The notes: a model not told the origin generated them from the sequence alone. A DNA stretch of 64,000 nucleotides from Eustoma russellianum (GCA_036186865.1 AP025062.1:32284753-32348752); one strand, 5' to 3'; counted from the stretch's first letter, positions 1 through 12,276 are shown. A program made the numbers and translations.

Positions 1-2484
1 TGGTGATGATAAATTAAATATGACACGTTAAAAAGGTTCTAAACCGAAAATTGTTGCATCGGGCGAATACCGAAACTTCGCCAACGTGTCACGTACTTTC
101 CATAAATAGATGGTCAGCCCCTACACCTCAAAAATATCCATAAATTTCGTGGGTATGATGATATTTACAGCCATAAAATCATTCCATGTTGGCACGCACA
201 AATCACCCCACATTAAGGCCAAATTGTGGAGATTCCAATTTCAATTTTGTCACATGTGTAAGACGCCACTTTAAGATCAGCTAAGTGCCGAATATTAAAG
301 TTTATGTATATTATGTGAAACATAATATATATAACATGTGCAAAAAGTTGGAATTTAATTAGAGAAAAATCGGGTAATCGATAACGTCGAAAATTCGGTT
401 TTCTACGTACACAACAAATGGAACGTTTTTGGCACATCATACAACATGTATCTAGACACTTTTTACTTATTTCATACATCTTAAAGTGTTCTAGAAAATT
501 CAATTAAGGGCTGATTGGAATATACCATGTGTGTATTATTAAATGTGCACTATTTTACAAAGTTTGCAAAAATAAAATTCAGCACATGTATATACATATG
601 ATACACGCCTATACCAGCTTGATGGAGCCTATGTGGAGCCTTGTTGGCATATTGATTAGTCAAGAATCAAGCATACAATGTAGGTGACTTAAAGAAAGAA
701 GCTACAAAAGGTAATGTTTCAAATTTTATCTCATTTGTAACACATGCTGAAAATTTCAGCATGTGCATTATAGGGTGGCCAAATTTCATCCATTATGAGG
801 CCATAATTTGTGTCTTGAAATAGGTGAGTAATTGGAAGACAAATTGGAATTATTTTGAATAAGATATGAAAGTGAAAGTGTGATATTTTGAATATCACAC
901 ATGCTGAAAAATTTCAGCATGTGTGTGAATGTACCTAGGCGATTTTTTGGCCTATGTGATGTACAATTTTTTCCCAAAATTGATGAGAATATTGTCTAAT
1001 AATTGGTGATTTATTTTTATGAGATAAATCAAAGAAAACTTGGTAATAATTTGAAATGAAGACCCATGTATCACATGATGAAATTTCAGCATGTCAAGTC
1101 TCATTATGGCCGATTTTTGCACCATTTTTGTGAGGAAATTATCTTGCTTAATTTATGTGATGATCTTGAAAGTTATGGTAATTGTTTTATGGTGATTTTG
1201 GGGCATGTTTTTAGTGGAATTCTCGGATTTTCCTAGTCATCAAATGATGACAACATTCAACCAATCAATGAGTGCCAAGTAAGCAAGAGTTAAATGATCA
1301 TCCAATGAGGAGGTGCCAAGTAAGCAAGATCATGTCACAATGATGCCACATATTCTCCCAAGGACTTAGAAGATAATTTTCAAGAGGAATAATAGCACCA
1401 GGGGGCGGCCAAATCAAGATTAAAAGGAAAGGAAGAAGAGCAAAACAAAGAGAAGAAAAAGCATTGCAATCTTGAAGCTAAAAACGCCTACATCCTCTTC
1501 TTCTACACTCTCTTTCTTTCTTCTTCCTAAAAGCCTATTGTACTTACATTCATATACTTGAATAGGCTTCTCTTAGACCACCACACATTCTTTATCTTTG
1601 TAAAAGATTGATCAAGGTGTGATCAATCTTCAATCTTGCAAGGTGGTGGTGTTCGTGTATATTGTACTCAACATACAAGGTTTGTAAAGGGTTGGAGCTG
1701 GTATGTAAGTCCATCAACCCTGTGGTAAGATGTACTTTGTGTGTGTGATTAGTGTGAACCGAGGAAGGTGTCCTCGAAGACTGGAGTAGGTTGGTTATAA
1801 CCGAACCAGTATAAAATTCTTGGTGTCATTTACTTTCAGCACTGATTTTCTGTTTCAGCACTGTTTACTGTTTTTAATCACGTTCGTAAAAATAGTAAAC
1901 GAATTTCAAAAATCACAAAACTTTCAGAAAACATATCCACACGTTTTAAGGTTCTTTTGGCGCAAGTTTCAACCCTTTTGGACGAGTATAAGTCATTCAA
2001 AGGTCCAAAGTTCTGAGACTACTGCAGTCTGATTTTCAGGCTGGCAAAGGTTGAGACTTTGATCGTATTTGACTAACTTCCCAAAATCATTTTTCAAAAC
2101 TGTTTCAACCCATTTAAGTAAAGCTTATAAGGGTTTAGTCTTTAAATTTTCATATCATTTGGAGTTGCGTACAAATATAAATTAATTTTTGAAATCAGTC
2201 TACCGTTTCTGGTAGATTCGCACAAACTGATCACCAACAAATTTTCAAGGGGTTAGAGGTTGAATTTAAATCTGAAATTTTTAGGAGACACTCATAACAT
2301 CTGAGGCTAAGTTTTCTCCAAATTTCAGAATTTGTGAAGACCTGCAACCTATTTTTTAAAACTGATCCTGAAAATAGAAACTGTTTTCAGAAGTTGGGTT
2401 TTTGTTTTAAAACTATTTTAAAAACCACATTTTCCGCACCCACTATTCAACCCCCCCTTCTAGTGGTGCCTTGCAGATCCTACA
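1..2484 (+). repeat. Element 1 5' LTR, truncated by window edge
   Basis: Base 1 aligns with base 5249 of the 3' LTR, so about 528 bp are missing. The end CTTGCAGATCCTACA is followed directly by the primer site. The LTR carries three palindromes of half-site CACATGCTGAAA at 741-765, 896-925 and 1073-1094, and a run of poorly conserved AT-rich sequence. A CATAAATAG box at 101-109 is a weak TATA candidate. Short open frames in it are not conserved genes. Confidence 0.9.
741..1094. repeat. Phased palindrome array in family-A LTR (element 1)
   Basis: Three inverted repeats with half-site CACATGCTGAAA and its mirror have centres near 753, 910 and 1084, that is 157 and 173 bp apart. The first is nearly perfect, with a single central base. 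The third has one arm altered (CATGATG). The same array recurs in the 3' LTR at 5993-6346. Confidence 0.85.
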
Positions 2485-2486
2485 AT

Positions 2487-2498
2487 TGATATCAGAGC
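2487..2498 (+). promoter_or_regulatory. Primer binding site (initiator Met tRNA), element 1
   Basis: TGATATCAGAGC begins two bases after the LTR end. It differs from the usual TGGTATCAGAGC by G to A at 2489, inside the primer duplex. Confidence 0.85.
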
Positions 2499-2540
2499 GC
2501 AGGAACACTTACAACAAAAGGATCCAACGATCTACGTGAG

Positions 2541-4445
2541 ATGGCATCCACTAGCTATAACACCGTGCAAGAAGAGATGTCAACCATAAGGCCTCCTCTC
2601 TTTGACGGTGAGTCTTTCGTTCATGGAAGGTAAGAATGAAACTTTTCTTTATGGCAATTGATATTGATCTTTGGTCAGTTATAGAAGATGGTCCATTTGT
2701 TCCATCAAAGTTATCCACTGTGGATGGAGTCACATTAGAGGTCGTTAAGCCTAGGCAAGAGTACACTAGTAATGATAAAAAGAGACTAAGCATGAACGCT
2801 AGGACTATGCAGTTACTTTTAAATGGACTAAGTAAAAGTGAATCAAACTATGTTTCAAATTGTTCTAGTGCACAAGAAATGTGGAGAATACTTGGAATGA
2901 AACACGAAGGCACTAGTCAAGTAAAAGAGTCCAAGATCAACATGCTTATGTCCACACTCGAGTCATTTAAATTATTGCCTAATGAATCTATCGTTGATAT
3001 GGATCTTCGCTTAACTAACATCTACAATTCTCTTGAGTCTCTTGGCAAAGCCTTTACTAGGCAGGAAAAGGTACAAAAGGTCTTGCGAAGCCTTCCATCC
3101 GAGTGGGACTCTAAAGTAACTGCCATAGAAGAAAGCAAAGAGACTAAATCGATTAAGATGGAAGAACTAATTGGATCACTTAAGGTATATGAAAACAAAC
3201 TCGCTTTAAGACATTCTGAGTCTATTTCTAATAATGATAGGGCTATAGCAGTTAAATCAAATGAATACATCATAGATGATATTGACATAGATTCCGATGA
3301 TGAGGACTTAATCACGATGGCTAAAAGATTAAGACAAATCTTGAGAAAATCGATTAAAGATAAGTCTACCTCATCTAAGGATCATAAAAATAAAAATAAG
3401 GAAATAAAGTGCTATGAATGTGGACAACCTGGACGCTTATCATATGACTGTCCAAACAAAGACAAACAAATGAATAAATACCTTGATAAGGATCAAAACA
3501 AGAATAGACTCGTCTCAGAACCTAAACAAAGGAGAAGAGCCTTCAAAGCCTCCACTTGGACTGACACATCCGACTCTGAGACTGATGACACGGAAGAACA
3601 AAAGGCACAAGTATGCTTTACATCTAAAGCATCAAATGAGGTATCTTCCGACTCTGATTCTGATTCTGAATATTTTTATGATGATTTATTTAGTCAATAT
3701 TTAGAATTGCATAAGTTTTCAAAGACTCTTGCAAAAGAAAAGAAACGATTAATCGAAGACAAGAAGTTGTTAGAATCTTCTAACACGAACCTTGTTTCTC
3801 AATTAAACGATTCAAAAGAAGAGTTGTCACGCATCATTAATGCATTAAAATCAGAGGTCTCATCATTGACTACACACAATAATGAAATGAAATCCAAGAT
3901 TTCAAACTTGAAATCAAGGAATGCGAATTTAGAGAAAATGGTGAAGAAATTTGATACGGAAACAAACATGCTAGATCACATTATTTCTTCACAAAAGCAT
4001 GATAGTGATAAAATGGGTTTAGGATACATTGAAACAAATGAAGTATCCATTAAACCAACCAAGTTTGTAGTGTCTAAGAAAGTAGACACTCCAAAACCAA
4101 AAACGGCATCTAAGATGACGCAAAGACCCCCTCTCCCACATCTCGTCATACTTCTTCTTCATATCATGAGAAATACAATTTTGTACCATATCGATATAAG
4201 AAGAAACAAGTGATGCATACACGACATTCATTTCATCCATCTAGATCACACACTACGCACACCAACAGAAGGACATATCAAAAACGTCCTATATATAATG
4301 CGTATAAAGGAGTTCTTGGCAAAGGCCAAATGCATGTGCACCTAACGTATATTATGTTCTGCTTTCATCACCTTTCTTACCTTTTGGAAGACCTAGAAAG
4401 GTAACCCAAATTTGGGTACCAAAAGGGACATTTTCAAAGGGTTGA
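2541..4445 (+). pseudogene. gag: Sirevirus gag, frameshifted (element 1)
   Basis: This is the nucleocapsid/capsid precursor of a Ty1/copia Sirevirus. The start ATG at 2541 matches that of the intact gag at 50318. One base is missing in the codons just before 2636 (the TTCATGG region against TTCAATGG in element 4), so the first 30 or so codons are out of frame with the long open stretch 2636-4213. That stretch holds the capsid-like region, a CCHC knuckle (CYECGQPGRLSYDC, with R in place of the zinc-binding H) and the C-terminal coiled coil. Two more frameshifts near 4130 and 4310 move the C-terminus into other frames. It ends in the conserved WVPKG motif and a TGA at 4443. It cannot make a full Gag, and the knuckle has lost a zinc ligand. 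Confidence 0.9.
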
Positions 4446-4535
4446 ATAAATAACCCTTACGAACGCACGTTTGATATTATAAAATGCATGATTTCTTTTT
4501 CATCTCTACATGCCCTTTTGATTGACTTTCAAAAA

Positions 4536-4720
4536 TAAAGGGGAGATAATGCATGATTTAAGGGGGAGAGAGAAAAATTAATAAGATTAATTGCATAAAT
4601 TAAGGGGGAGCGAATTTGAAAATTGAAATTCAAAATTTTAATTTATGCACAATTGGAGGGGAGTGATAAGATTTAAATCATATATGTAGGTTAATTTGAA
4701 AATCATCAAAAGGGGGAAAT
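4536..4720 (+). other. Polypurine tract cluster, element 1
   Basis: Five G-rich purine tracts (near 4537, 4561, 4602, 4655 and 4709) precede the 3' LTR. The last, AAAGGGGGAAA, abuts it and is the likely plus-strand primer. Multiple polypurine tracts at this place are a known Sirevirus trait. Confidence 0.8.
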
Positions 4721-7700
4721 TGTTGAGAAAAAGGGGTTTGAGTGATTTCAAAATGCATGATTTAAATAACGTGTTACAAAGAAATGCATGACATATTTTA
4801 TGACATAACACGTTGTTGCATGAAAGTTGCCTTATATAGTTCATATATATTGTTGCCGTACTAATGAGCCATGAAGCTTTAAAGCTTACATCAAATGGCA
4901 AACATTTGTTGTGTTTGAACTATTTTCAGGTGCCACCATTAATGAACTAAACTAGTTCATTAAGTGAAGTACTTAGTTAATTAAACTAAGTAGTTCATTA
5001 AAGGAAGCAACATTTGGATAAGACACAAAGGCAACAAGATTAAGAAAGGAAAGTCTCCTCCTCCTCCTCTCACCAAGTATACACGCCACTTATACATATA
5101 TGTATATATATTTTCAAATTTTTTGAAAAAGGCACATACACACATATTCTAACGTACTACCGACACGTTATATATTTTAACGTCACACCACCATACTTAA
5201 CTCATATTTATGAGTATTTTCAGGTCTTATATCATATGATATAAGTCATGGTGATGAAAAATTAAATACGACACGTTAAAAGGTTCTAAACCGAAAATGG
5301 TTGCATCGGGCGAATACCGAAACTTCGCCAACGTTTCACGTACTTTCCATAAATAGATGGTCAGCCCCTACACCTCAAAATATCCAGAAATTTCGTGGGT
5401 ATGATGATATTTACAGCCATAAAATCATTCCATGTTAGCACGCACAAATCACCCCACATTAAGGCCAAATTGTGGAGATTCCAATTTCAATTTTGTCACA
5501 TGTGTAAGACGCCACTTTAAGATCAGCTAAGTGCCGAATGTTAAAGTTTAATTTATGTATATTATGTGAAACATAATATATATAACATGTGCAAAAAGTT
5601 GGAATTTAATTAGAGAAAAATCGGGTAATTGATAAACTTCGAAAATTTGGTTTTCTACGTACACAACACATGGAAAGTTTTTGGCACATCATACAACATG
5701 TATCTAGACACTTTTTACTTATTTCATACATCTTAAAGTGTTCTAGAAAATTCAATTAAGGGCTGATTGGAATATACCATGTGTGTATTATTAAATGTGC
5801 ACTATTTTACAAAGTTTGCAAAACTAAAATTCAGCACATGTATATACATATGATACACGTCTATACCAGCTTGATGGAGCCTATGTGGAGCCTTGTTGGC
5901 ATATTGATTGGTCAAGAATCAAGCATACAATGTAGGTGACTTAAAGAAAGAAGCTACAAAAGGTAATGTTTGAAATTTTATCTTATTTGTAACACATGCT
6001 GAAAATTTCAGCATGTGCATTATAGGGCGTCCAAATTTCATCCATTATGAGGCCATAATTTGTGTCTTGAAATAGGTGAGTAATTGAAAGACAAATTGGA
6101 ATTAATTTGAATAAGATATGAAAGTGAAAGTGTGATATTTTGAATATCACACATGCTGAAAAATTTCAGCATGTGTGTGAATGTACCTAGGCGATTTTTT
6201 GGCCTATGTGATGCACAATTTTATTCCCAAAATTGATGAGAATATTGTCTACTAGTTGGTGGTTTATTTTTATGAGATAAATCAAAGAAAACTTGGTAAT
6301 AATTTGAAATGAAGACCCATGTATCACATGATGAAATTTCAGCATGTCAAGTCTCATTATGGCCGATTTTTGCACCATTTTTGTGAGGAAATTATCTTGC
6401 TTAATTTATGTGATGATCTTGAAAGTTATGGTAATTGTTTTATGGTGATTTTGGGGCATGATTTTAGTGGAATTCTCGGATTTTCCTAGTCATCAAATGA
6501 TGACAACATTCAACCAATCAATGAGTGCCAAGTAAGCAAGAGTTAAATGATCATCCAATGAGGAGGTGCCAAGTAAGCAAGATCATGTCACAATGATGCC
6601 ACATATTCTCCCAAGGACTTAGAAGATAATTTTCAAGAGGAGTAATAGCACCAGGGGGCGGCCAAATCAAGATTAAAAGGAAAGGAAGAAGAGCAAAACA
6701 AAGAGAAGAAAAAGCATTGCAATCTTGAAGCTAAAAACGTCTACATCCTCTTCTTCTACACTCTCTTTCTTTCTTCTTCCTAAAAGCCTATTGTACTTAC
6801 ATTCATATACTTGAATAGGCTTCTCTTAGACCACCACACATTCTTTATCTTTGTAAAAGATTGATCAAGGTGTGATCAATCTTCAATCTTGCAAGGTGGT
6901 GGTGTTCGTGTATATTGTATTCAACATACAAGGTTTGTAAAGGGTTGGAGCTGGTATGTAACTCCATCAACCATGTGGTAAGATGTACTTTGTGTGTGTG
7001 ATTAGTGTGAACCGAGGAAGGTGTCCTTGAAGACTGGAGTAGGTTGTTTATAACCGAACCAGTATAAAATTCTTGGTGTCATTTACTTTCAGCACAAATT
7101 TTCTCTTTCAGCACTGTTTACTGTTTTTAATCACGTTCGTAAAAATAGTAAACGAATTTCAAAAATCACGAAACTTTCAGGAAGCCTAGCCACACGTTTT
7201 AAGGTTCTTTTGGCGCAAGTTTCAACTCTTTTGGACAAGTATAAGTCATTCAAACATCCAAAGCTCTGAGACTAGTGTAGTCTGATTTTCAGGCTTACAA
7301 AGGTTGAGACTTTGATCGTATTTGACTAACTTGCCAAAAGAATTTTTCAAAACTGTTTCAACCCATTTAAATAAAACTTATAAGGGGTTAGTCTTTAAAT
7401 TTTCAGAGCATTTGGAGTTACGTACAAATAGAAATAAGTCTATCGTTTCTGGCAGATTCGCACAATCTGACCACCAACTAATTTTCAAGGGGTTAGAGGT
7501 TGAATTTAAATTTGAAATTTTTAGGAGACACTCATAACATCTGAGGCTAAGTTCTCTCCAAATTTCAGAATTTTGGAAGACCAGCAACCTATTTTTCAAA
7601 ACGTTTTAAAACTGATCCTGAAAACAGAAACTGTTTTCAGAAGTTGGGTTTTTGGTTTAAAACTATTTTAAAAATCACATTTTCCGCACCCACTATTCAA

Positions 7701-7733
7701 CCCCCCTTCTAGTGGTGCCTTGCAGATCCTACA
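4721..7733 (+). repeat. Element 1 3' LTR, complete (3013 bp)
   Basis: It runs from TGTTGAG to CCTACA. It contains the hairpin-forming pair at 4939-4963 (11-base arms around one base), a perfect 20-bp palindrome at 5226-5245 (CTTATATCAT and mirror), and the three-palindrome array 5993-6346. The stretch is non-coding. Confidence 0.93.
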
Positions 7734-8311
7734 CATAGTTGGACATGCATCATGATGTTGCGCATTCTTTATCTGGAGTGAATTACTTTTCTATATTCTT
7801 TTATATGCTTAAGTTATATCATGTTCTATGTGCTATATCATTTCGGTATGCGCGTCTTGTAGTAGTTGGAGGCAAGTGCCTACTGGGTGATTTTCCGTCA
7901 CTCACCCCTACTTTTCCCTTCCAGGTGAGTACGATGACATCTACGACTATGTCTTTATTGAGGACGGGGCTGACACGGTGGAGTGGACAGACTGATGGTC
8001 ACATCTAGGACACGAAGAGACCTTGTGGCTGTCTGTTATTATTTCATTGGGATCCCATCAGACATTACCCGGTTTAGATTGATAGACTTTAGACGCTAGC
8101 ACTTTGACATTATTGTCACGACTTGTTCATTATTCTATTGAGACGTTTTCTTTTATTCATGGAATTTAATGTATGGTATTTCGTTTCCGCAAGAAAAATT
8201 TCTACGTCTTTTCAGACATGTTGGAAATTGATTCAACGCCTTGTATTCTCCTTAGCGAGATACGGCTAATGCTCTGTTCTCGATGCTAGGGTTCGGGAGC
8301 AGGACACTACA
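7734..8311 (+). repeat. Element E 5' LTR remnant
   Basis: This non-coding stretch ends ...GGACACTACA just before a Met-tRNA primer site. Its left part is displaced by element 1. The first five bases (CATAG) are the right-hand target duplication of element 1. Confidence 0.75.
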
Positions 8312-8313
8312 GG

Positions 8314-8325
8314 TGGTATCAGAGC
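8314..8325 (+). promoter_or_regulatory. Primer binding site (initiator Met tRNA), element E
   Basis: TGGTATCAGAGC, a perfect match to the usual site, lies two bases after the LTR end. Confidence 0.9.
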
Positions 8326-8540
8326 TGAGGTTTCAGATCCGCCTCAGAAATGCAGAATTAACTAGATCACCTAGACATAAGCTATGATCCTTTCCTAGAA
8401 ATGACGATTATACCCTTAATAAACGAAGTAGACTTATGTTATGATCGGGTTAAGGGAGGTGTGTGCCGATGGTGAGCTTTCTTGTCTAATTATTATTTTT
8501 CACCGCATATGACCATTTAACTTACCTTAACTGATCTGCA

Positions 8541-9623
8541 TTCTCTTCATGAACTCGAACTCCAAGAAAATGCCTCCACGATGTGAGCCAGCGGGTAATG
8601 TAGGACACTAAGGTGATGACCATCAGGGTTAGGGGGCCATACCCTAAGTCCTTGCTGATACTCTAGCCATCCTGACTACCTTTGTGGCTCAGCAACAGGT
8701 ACAGATGGCACACCTGTAGCAACAGCAGCCACCACCTCCACCACCATCCCTCAGGACTTTGATTCTTTTATAGGGAGATGCAGCACTCCCGGGTATCAAT
8801 GTTTAGGGGCACTACACGGCCAGAGGAGGCCGAGATCTGGCTCCAGAATGTGACTGAGCAGCTGAGGTTATTGCATGTTCCTGATGATTTGAAGATGGAG
8901 GTGGTCGTTTCATTCCTTGAAGGTGATGCTAGGGAATGGTGGCATGGTGTGGAGCGTAGGTTGACCACACAGTTGACTTGGACCTAGTTCCGAGAATAGT
9001 ACTAGAGGCAGTATATTCCGAAGAGTGCCATACAGAAGAAGATGACTGAGTTCAAGCTGCTTACACAGGGGTCCATGACTGTGGACCAATATTCAGAGAG
9101 ATTTCATGCGCTGGGGAGATACATGCCTTCCGTTATAGATAACGAGAAGGCAAAGATGTCAAAGTTCAAGACTAAACTGAGCTCCCGCATTCAGTGTTTG
9201 ATTATCTGTGCCAGACCGGGGACATTTGAGGAGCTACTTGAGGTGTGCCGTGAGGTTGAGGGCGACCTCAGGAGGGTCGCTACAGATGATCAAGCAAAAA
9301 GGCCACGGGAGGAGTACCATTCCAGGAGACCAGGTAGATGGCTGAAGGTACCACACCGCCAGCAGCCAGGACAATCTTTTCGACCACCATAGCAGCAGAG
9401 ACCATTTACTCAGCCTCTTGCCATTGAGGGACCAATTGTGACTGATGCACAACCAGTGAGGATTGTGGCACCCACCACACCCTGTTCTCATTGTGGACGC
9501 CTTCATCCGGGTCAGTGCTGGAGAACTAAGGACGTTTGCTATAGGTGCGGCACTCCAGGGCACTTCGCCAGAGACTGCCCTGCACTGAGACAGGTACCTC
9601 CTCCACAACAGGGCCAAACATAG
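8541..9623 (+). pseudogene. gag: Chromovirus gag remnant
   Basis: The likely start is ATG 8550 or the in-frame region near it. Recognisable parts are the capsid stretch 8778-9340 (WLQNVTEQL, FLEGDAREWW, GSMTVDQYSERF) and a CCHC knuckle near 9538-9580 (CYRCGTPGHFARDC), intact. Premature stops lie at 8717-8719, 8985-8987, 9390-9392 and 9621-9623; three of them follow codons where the family usually has Gln. The gag is therefore non-functional. Earlier stops near 8610-8640 break the N-terminus. Confidence 0.85.
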
Positions 9624-9750
9624 CAGATGGGAAAAATGAAGACCAATGCATGTCATGACAGACGCCGACCTCGAGGAGGCTGGCGACTTCGTAGCAGATA
9701 CATCGTAATTAAGTGTTAAAGTTCCAGTTTGCTTTAAATATCTTTCCTTC

Positions 9751-10071
9751 TTGTGGTTACGTGCTATATGTATAACCCTACACATGTTAGGCGGGATATT
9801 GATTAATAAGGTTCTAGCCTACGTACTTTTCAATAATGGGGCCAGCCATTCATTTATCGCATTAAGATTCGTCAACAGTCTGAATATTCTACCTGAACGG
9901 CTGGAGATTCCCTACCGTATCCAAACCGCCGACGACCAGGTGTTTGTATCGCACTACCAGTACAGAGATCGTATGTTGGATATTAACGAGCTGGAATTCA
10001 TTGCGACTATGATTTCGATCCAGATGCAAGATTTCGATGTTATTCTGGACATGAATTTTCTGTCTAAGTAA
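9751..10071 (+). pseudogene. Chromovirus aspartic protease remnant
   Basis: The retropepsin fold is recognisable: the active-site loop reads LFNNGASHSFI where the family has an Asp-Ser/Thr-Gly-Ala loop, so the catalytic Asp is now Asn and the next residue is also changed. The flap-side motif DVILDMNFL (family D-I-I-L-G-M) is present near the end. Two stops follow directly at 10069-10074. It would be inactive even if translated. Confidence 0.8.
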
Positions 10072-10299
10072 TAGACCACGATTAACTATCGACAGATGCT
10101 GGTCAGTATGCAGACGCAGGATAAATAGGAAACCATCTTTCAGGGAGATTTCAAGTTTCAAAGGGGGCCCAAGAAGATTTACATCAGTGCAGCGCAGGCA
10201 TACCGAGCATTGAGAAAAGGTAATCAAGGCTTTCTTGTATATGCTATAAGTGCAGAGAAAGAGGTAGCCTTGATAGATTCGATACATGTGGTGAATTAG

Positions 10300-11060
10300 A
10301 ACAAAGATGTGTTTCCCGACGAGCTGCCAGGACTACCGTCCAGTTGGGAGGTGGAGTTTGAGATTAATTTTCTGCCTGGTGTTGAGCCGATATCGAAGGC
10401 ACTGTACAGAATGGCTTCAGCTGAGCTAAAGGAACTGAAAGAGCAGCTACAGGAGTTACTGGACCAGAAGTTTATTAGACCCAGCGTGTCACCATGGGGA
10501 GCTCTGGTTTTGTTTGTGAAGAAGAAGGACGACAGTATGAGGCTTTGCATTGATTATTGGGAGATTAACAAGATCACCATCAAGAATAAATATCCTTTAA
10601 TCCAAGTTATTCAAGTTAACAGTATATAGCATTTTTAAAATGATCTCGCAACTTTGGCATTCTTCAGGGTGCTAAGGTCTTCTCTAAAATTGATTTTCGA
10701 TCCGGATATCATCAGCTGAGGATTAAAGCAGAGGACATAGCGAAGATTGCCTTCCGCACTAGATATGGCCACTATGAGTTTTTAGTGATGCCATTTGGTC
10801 TGACTAATGCTCCCGCCGCCTTCATGGACTTGATGAACACGGTGTTCAGGGACCAGCTTGATAAGTTTGTGGTGGTCTTTATCGATGATATTCTTGTCTA
10901 TTCTCCAGATGAGGAGTCGCACGAACAACATTTGAGGGGGGTTCTAAAGGTCCTCAGGCAGAAGAAGCTATATGCTAAGTTTAGTAAGTGTCAAAGTTTA
11001 TATGGACCGCTGAATGCGAGCAGAGCTTTGCAGAACTTAAGAGACGATTGACGACAGCCC
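10300..11060 (+). pseudogene. Chromovirus reverse transcriptase remnant
   Basis: N-terminal RT motifs (VFPDELPGLPS, SPWGALVLFVKKKD, MRLCIDYWEINK) run to a break near 10625, where about 45 bases of unrelated sequence replace the expected join. Reading resumes with VFSKIDFRSGYHQLRIK, the FGLTNAPAAFM block and the catalytic FIDDILVYS motif near 10880-10905. Sequence past 11000 skips the thumb/connection region, so an internal deletion is likely. Confidence 0.85.
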
Positions 11061-11179
11061 CAATACTTGCTCAACCCTCAGGCTCGTAAGGGTTTATCAT
11101 CTATAGCAACGCATCGAAGAGTGGGCTAGGTATATGCATAATTAAACTCTACATGCATTACAGTGTGGTCTAACATCTT

Positions 11180-12276
11180 TCTTTTCAGGATGTGTCCTTA
11201 TGCAGAATGCAAGAGTTATTGCATATGCCTCACGCCAGTTGAAGCTATATGAGTAGAATTATCCGACTCATGACCTGAACCTAGCTGCCGTGGTTTTCAC
11301 ACTTAAGATTTAGCGTCATTAACTCTATGGAGTGAAGTGCGAAGTATTCACGGATCATAAGAGTTTGAAGTACTTATTCACTCAGAAGGAGCTAAACATG
11401 TGCCAGAGGAGATGGCTTGAGCTATTGAAGGACTATGATTTGACTATCAGTTATCATCCGGGAAAAGCAAACCGAGTCGCGGATGCTCTGAGTAGAAAGT
11501 CTAACCATGCCAGATAGACGCCGTTGGAAACAGAGATGGCAGAGTTGGATCTGGATATTGTAGACTCCACAGCTCGTGTTTTAGCAGCGCTGGTTATCAC
11601 TTCATCCTTGATTGAGCCGATTAAAGAGGCGCATAAGTGAGATACGACGCTTAGCAAAATCCGAGATACAATGATGACCAGCTAGGTTGATGGATTCCAG
11701 ATTCATGAGGATGGTAGCATGTGGTTTTAGGGGAGATTGTGTGTTCCTGAAGTTGAGGGTCTCAGAAGAGCAGTATTGAAGGAAGCGCACAACTCAAAGT
11801 TGTCTATTCATCCGGGTGCTACGAAGATGTATAATGACCTGAAGAAACATTACTGGTGGAACGGCATGAAGAGACACATAGCAGAGTTTGTTGAGAGGGG
11901 TCTGGTATGTCAGCAGGTCAAGACGGAACATCATAGACCAGGGGGTTTGTTGATGCCGCTAGAGATCCCTGAGTGGAAGTGGGATCATGTGACGATGGAT
12001 TTTGTGATGGGTCTTTCGAGAACAAGGAATGGCAATGATATGATCTGGGTGATCGTCGACCGTTTGACTAAGTCCACTCATTTTCTATCCGTATCGAATG
12101 ATGTGACCTTGGACAGATTGGTTACACTCTACACCGATAACATCATCAGTTTACATGGCGTTCCGGTCAGTATTGTCTTCGATCGTGACCCGAGGTTCAC
12201 TTCTAGGTTTTGGTCAGCATGGCAGAGGAGGATAGGGACCGAACTACAGTTGAGTACTATGTTTCACCTGCAGACG
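11180..12276 (+). pseudogene. Chromovirus RNase H and integrase, 5' part
   Basis: RNase H motifs (VLMQNARVIAYASRQL, FTDHKSLKYLF, NRVADALSRK) are followed by an integrase with an HHCC-like zinc region (HPGATKMYNDLKKHYWW) and the core up to the second catalytic Asp (FDRDPRFTS). In-frame stops are at 11254, 11311, 11320, 11637, 11680 and 11728; those at 11254 and 11728 fit CAG to TAG and the one at 11311 fits TGG to TAG. The frame is cut at 12276 by element B. Confidence 0.87.

Larger units (their letters stand above)
1..7733 (+). mobile_element. Element 1: gag-only Sirevirus (family A), left end off window
   Basis: Structure seen: partial 5' LTR, Met-tRNA primer site, broken gag, a cluster of polypurine tracts, and a complete 3' LTR starting TGTTGAG and ending CCTACA. 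No protease, integrase, reverse transcriptase or RNase H coding lies between gag and the 3' LTR; the internal region is only about 2.2 kb. The layout matches element 4 and so belongs to the terminal-repeat-with-gag class of non-autonomous elements. It is inserted in the 5' LTR of chromovirus E. The right target duplication would be CATAG (7734-7738); the left copy is outside the window. The LTRs differ at scattered bases and small indels, so it is much older than element 4. Confidence 0.9.
7734..12276 (+). mobile_element. Element E part 1: decayed Ty3/gypsy chromovirus
   Basis: Order of parts: LTR remnant, primer site, gag with knuckle, protease, reverse transcriptase, RNase H, integrase. Sequence style and the chromodomain in part 2 place it in the Tekay/Del-like chromoviruses. 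The integrase reading stops at 12276 inside the QTDGQ motif and resumes at 57151, after 44.9 kb of inserted element B. Many in-frame stops, several of them CAG to TAG, and internal losses mark it as the oldest element here. Confidence 0.9.

Noticed and set aside
2487..2498. tRNA gene suggested by TGGTATCAGAGC matches at several places
   Set aside because: These are 12-base primer sites next to LTR ends; no cloverleaf sequence surrounds them.
9234..9785. 183-codon - strand frame
   Set aside because: Shadow opposite the gag of element E; no recognisable domain, and it is opposite the CCHC knuckle.
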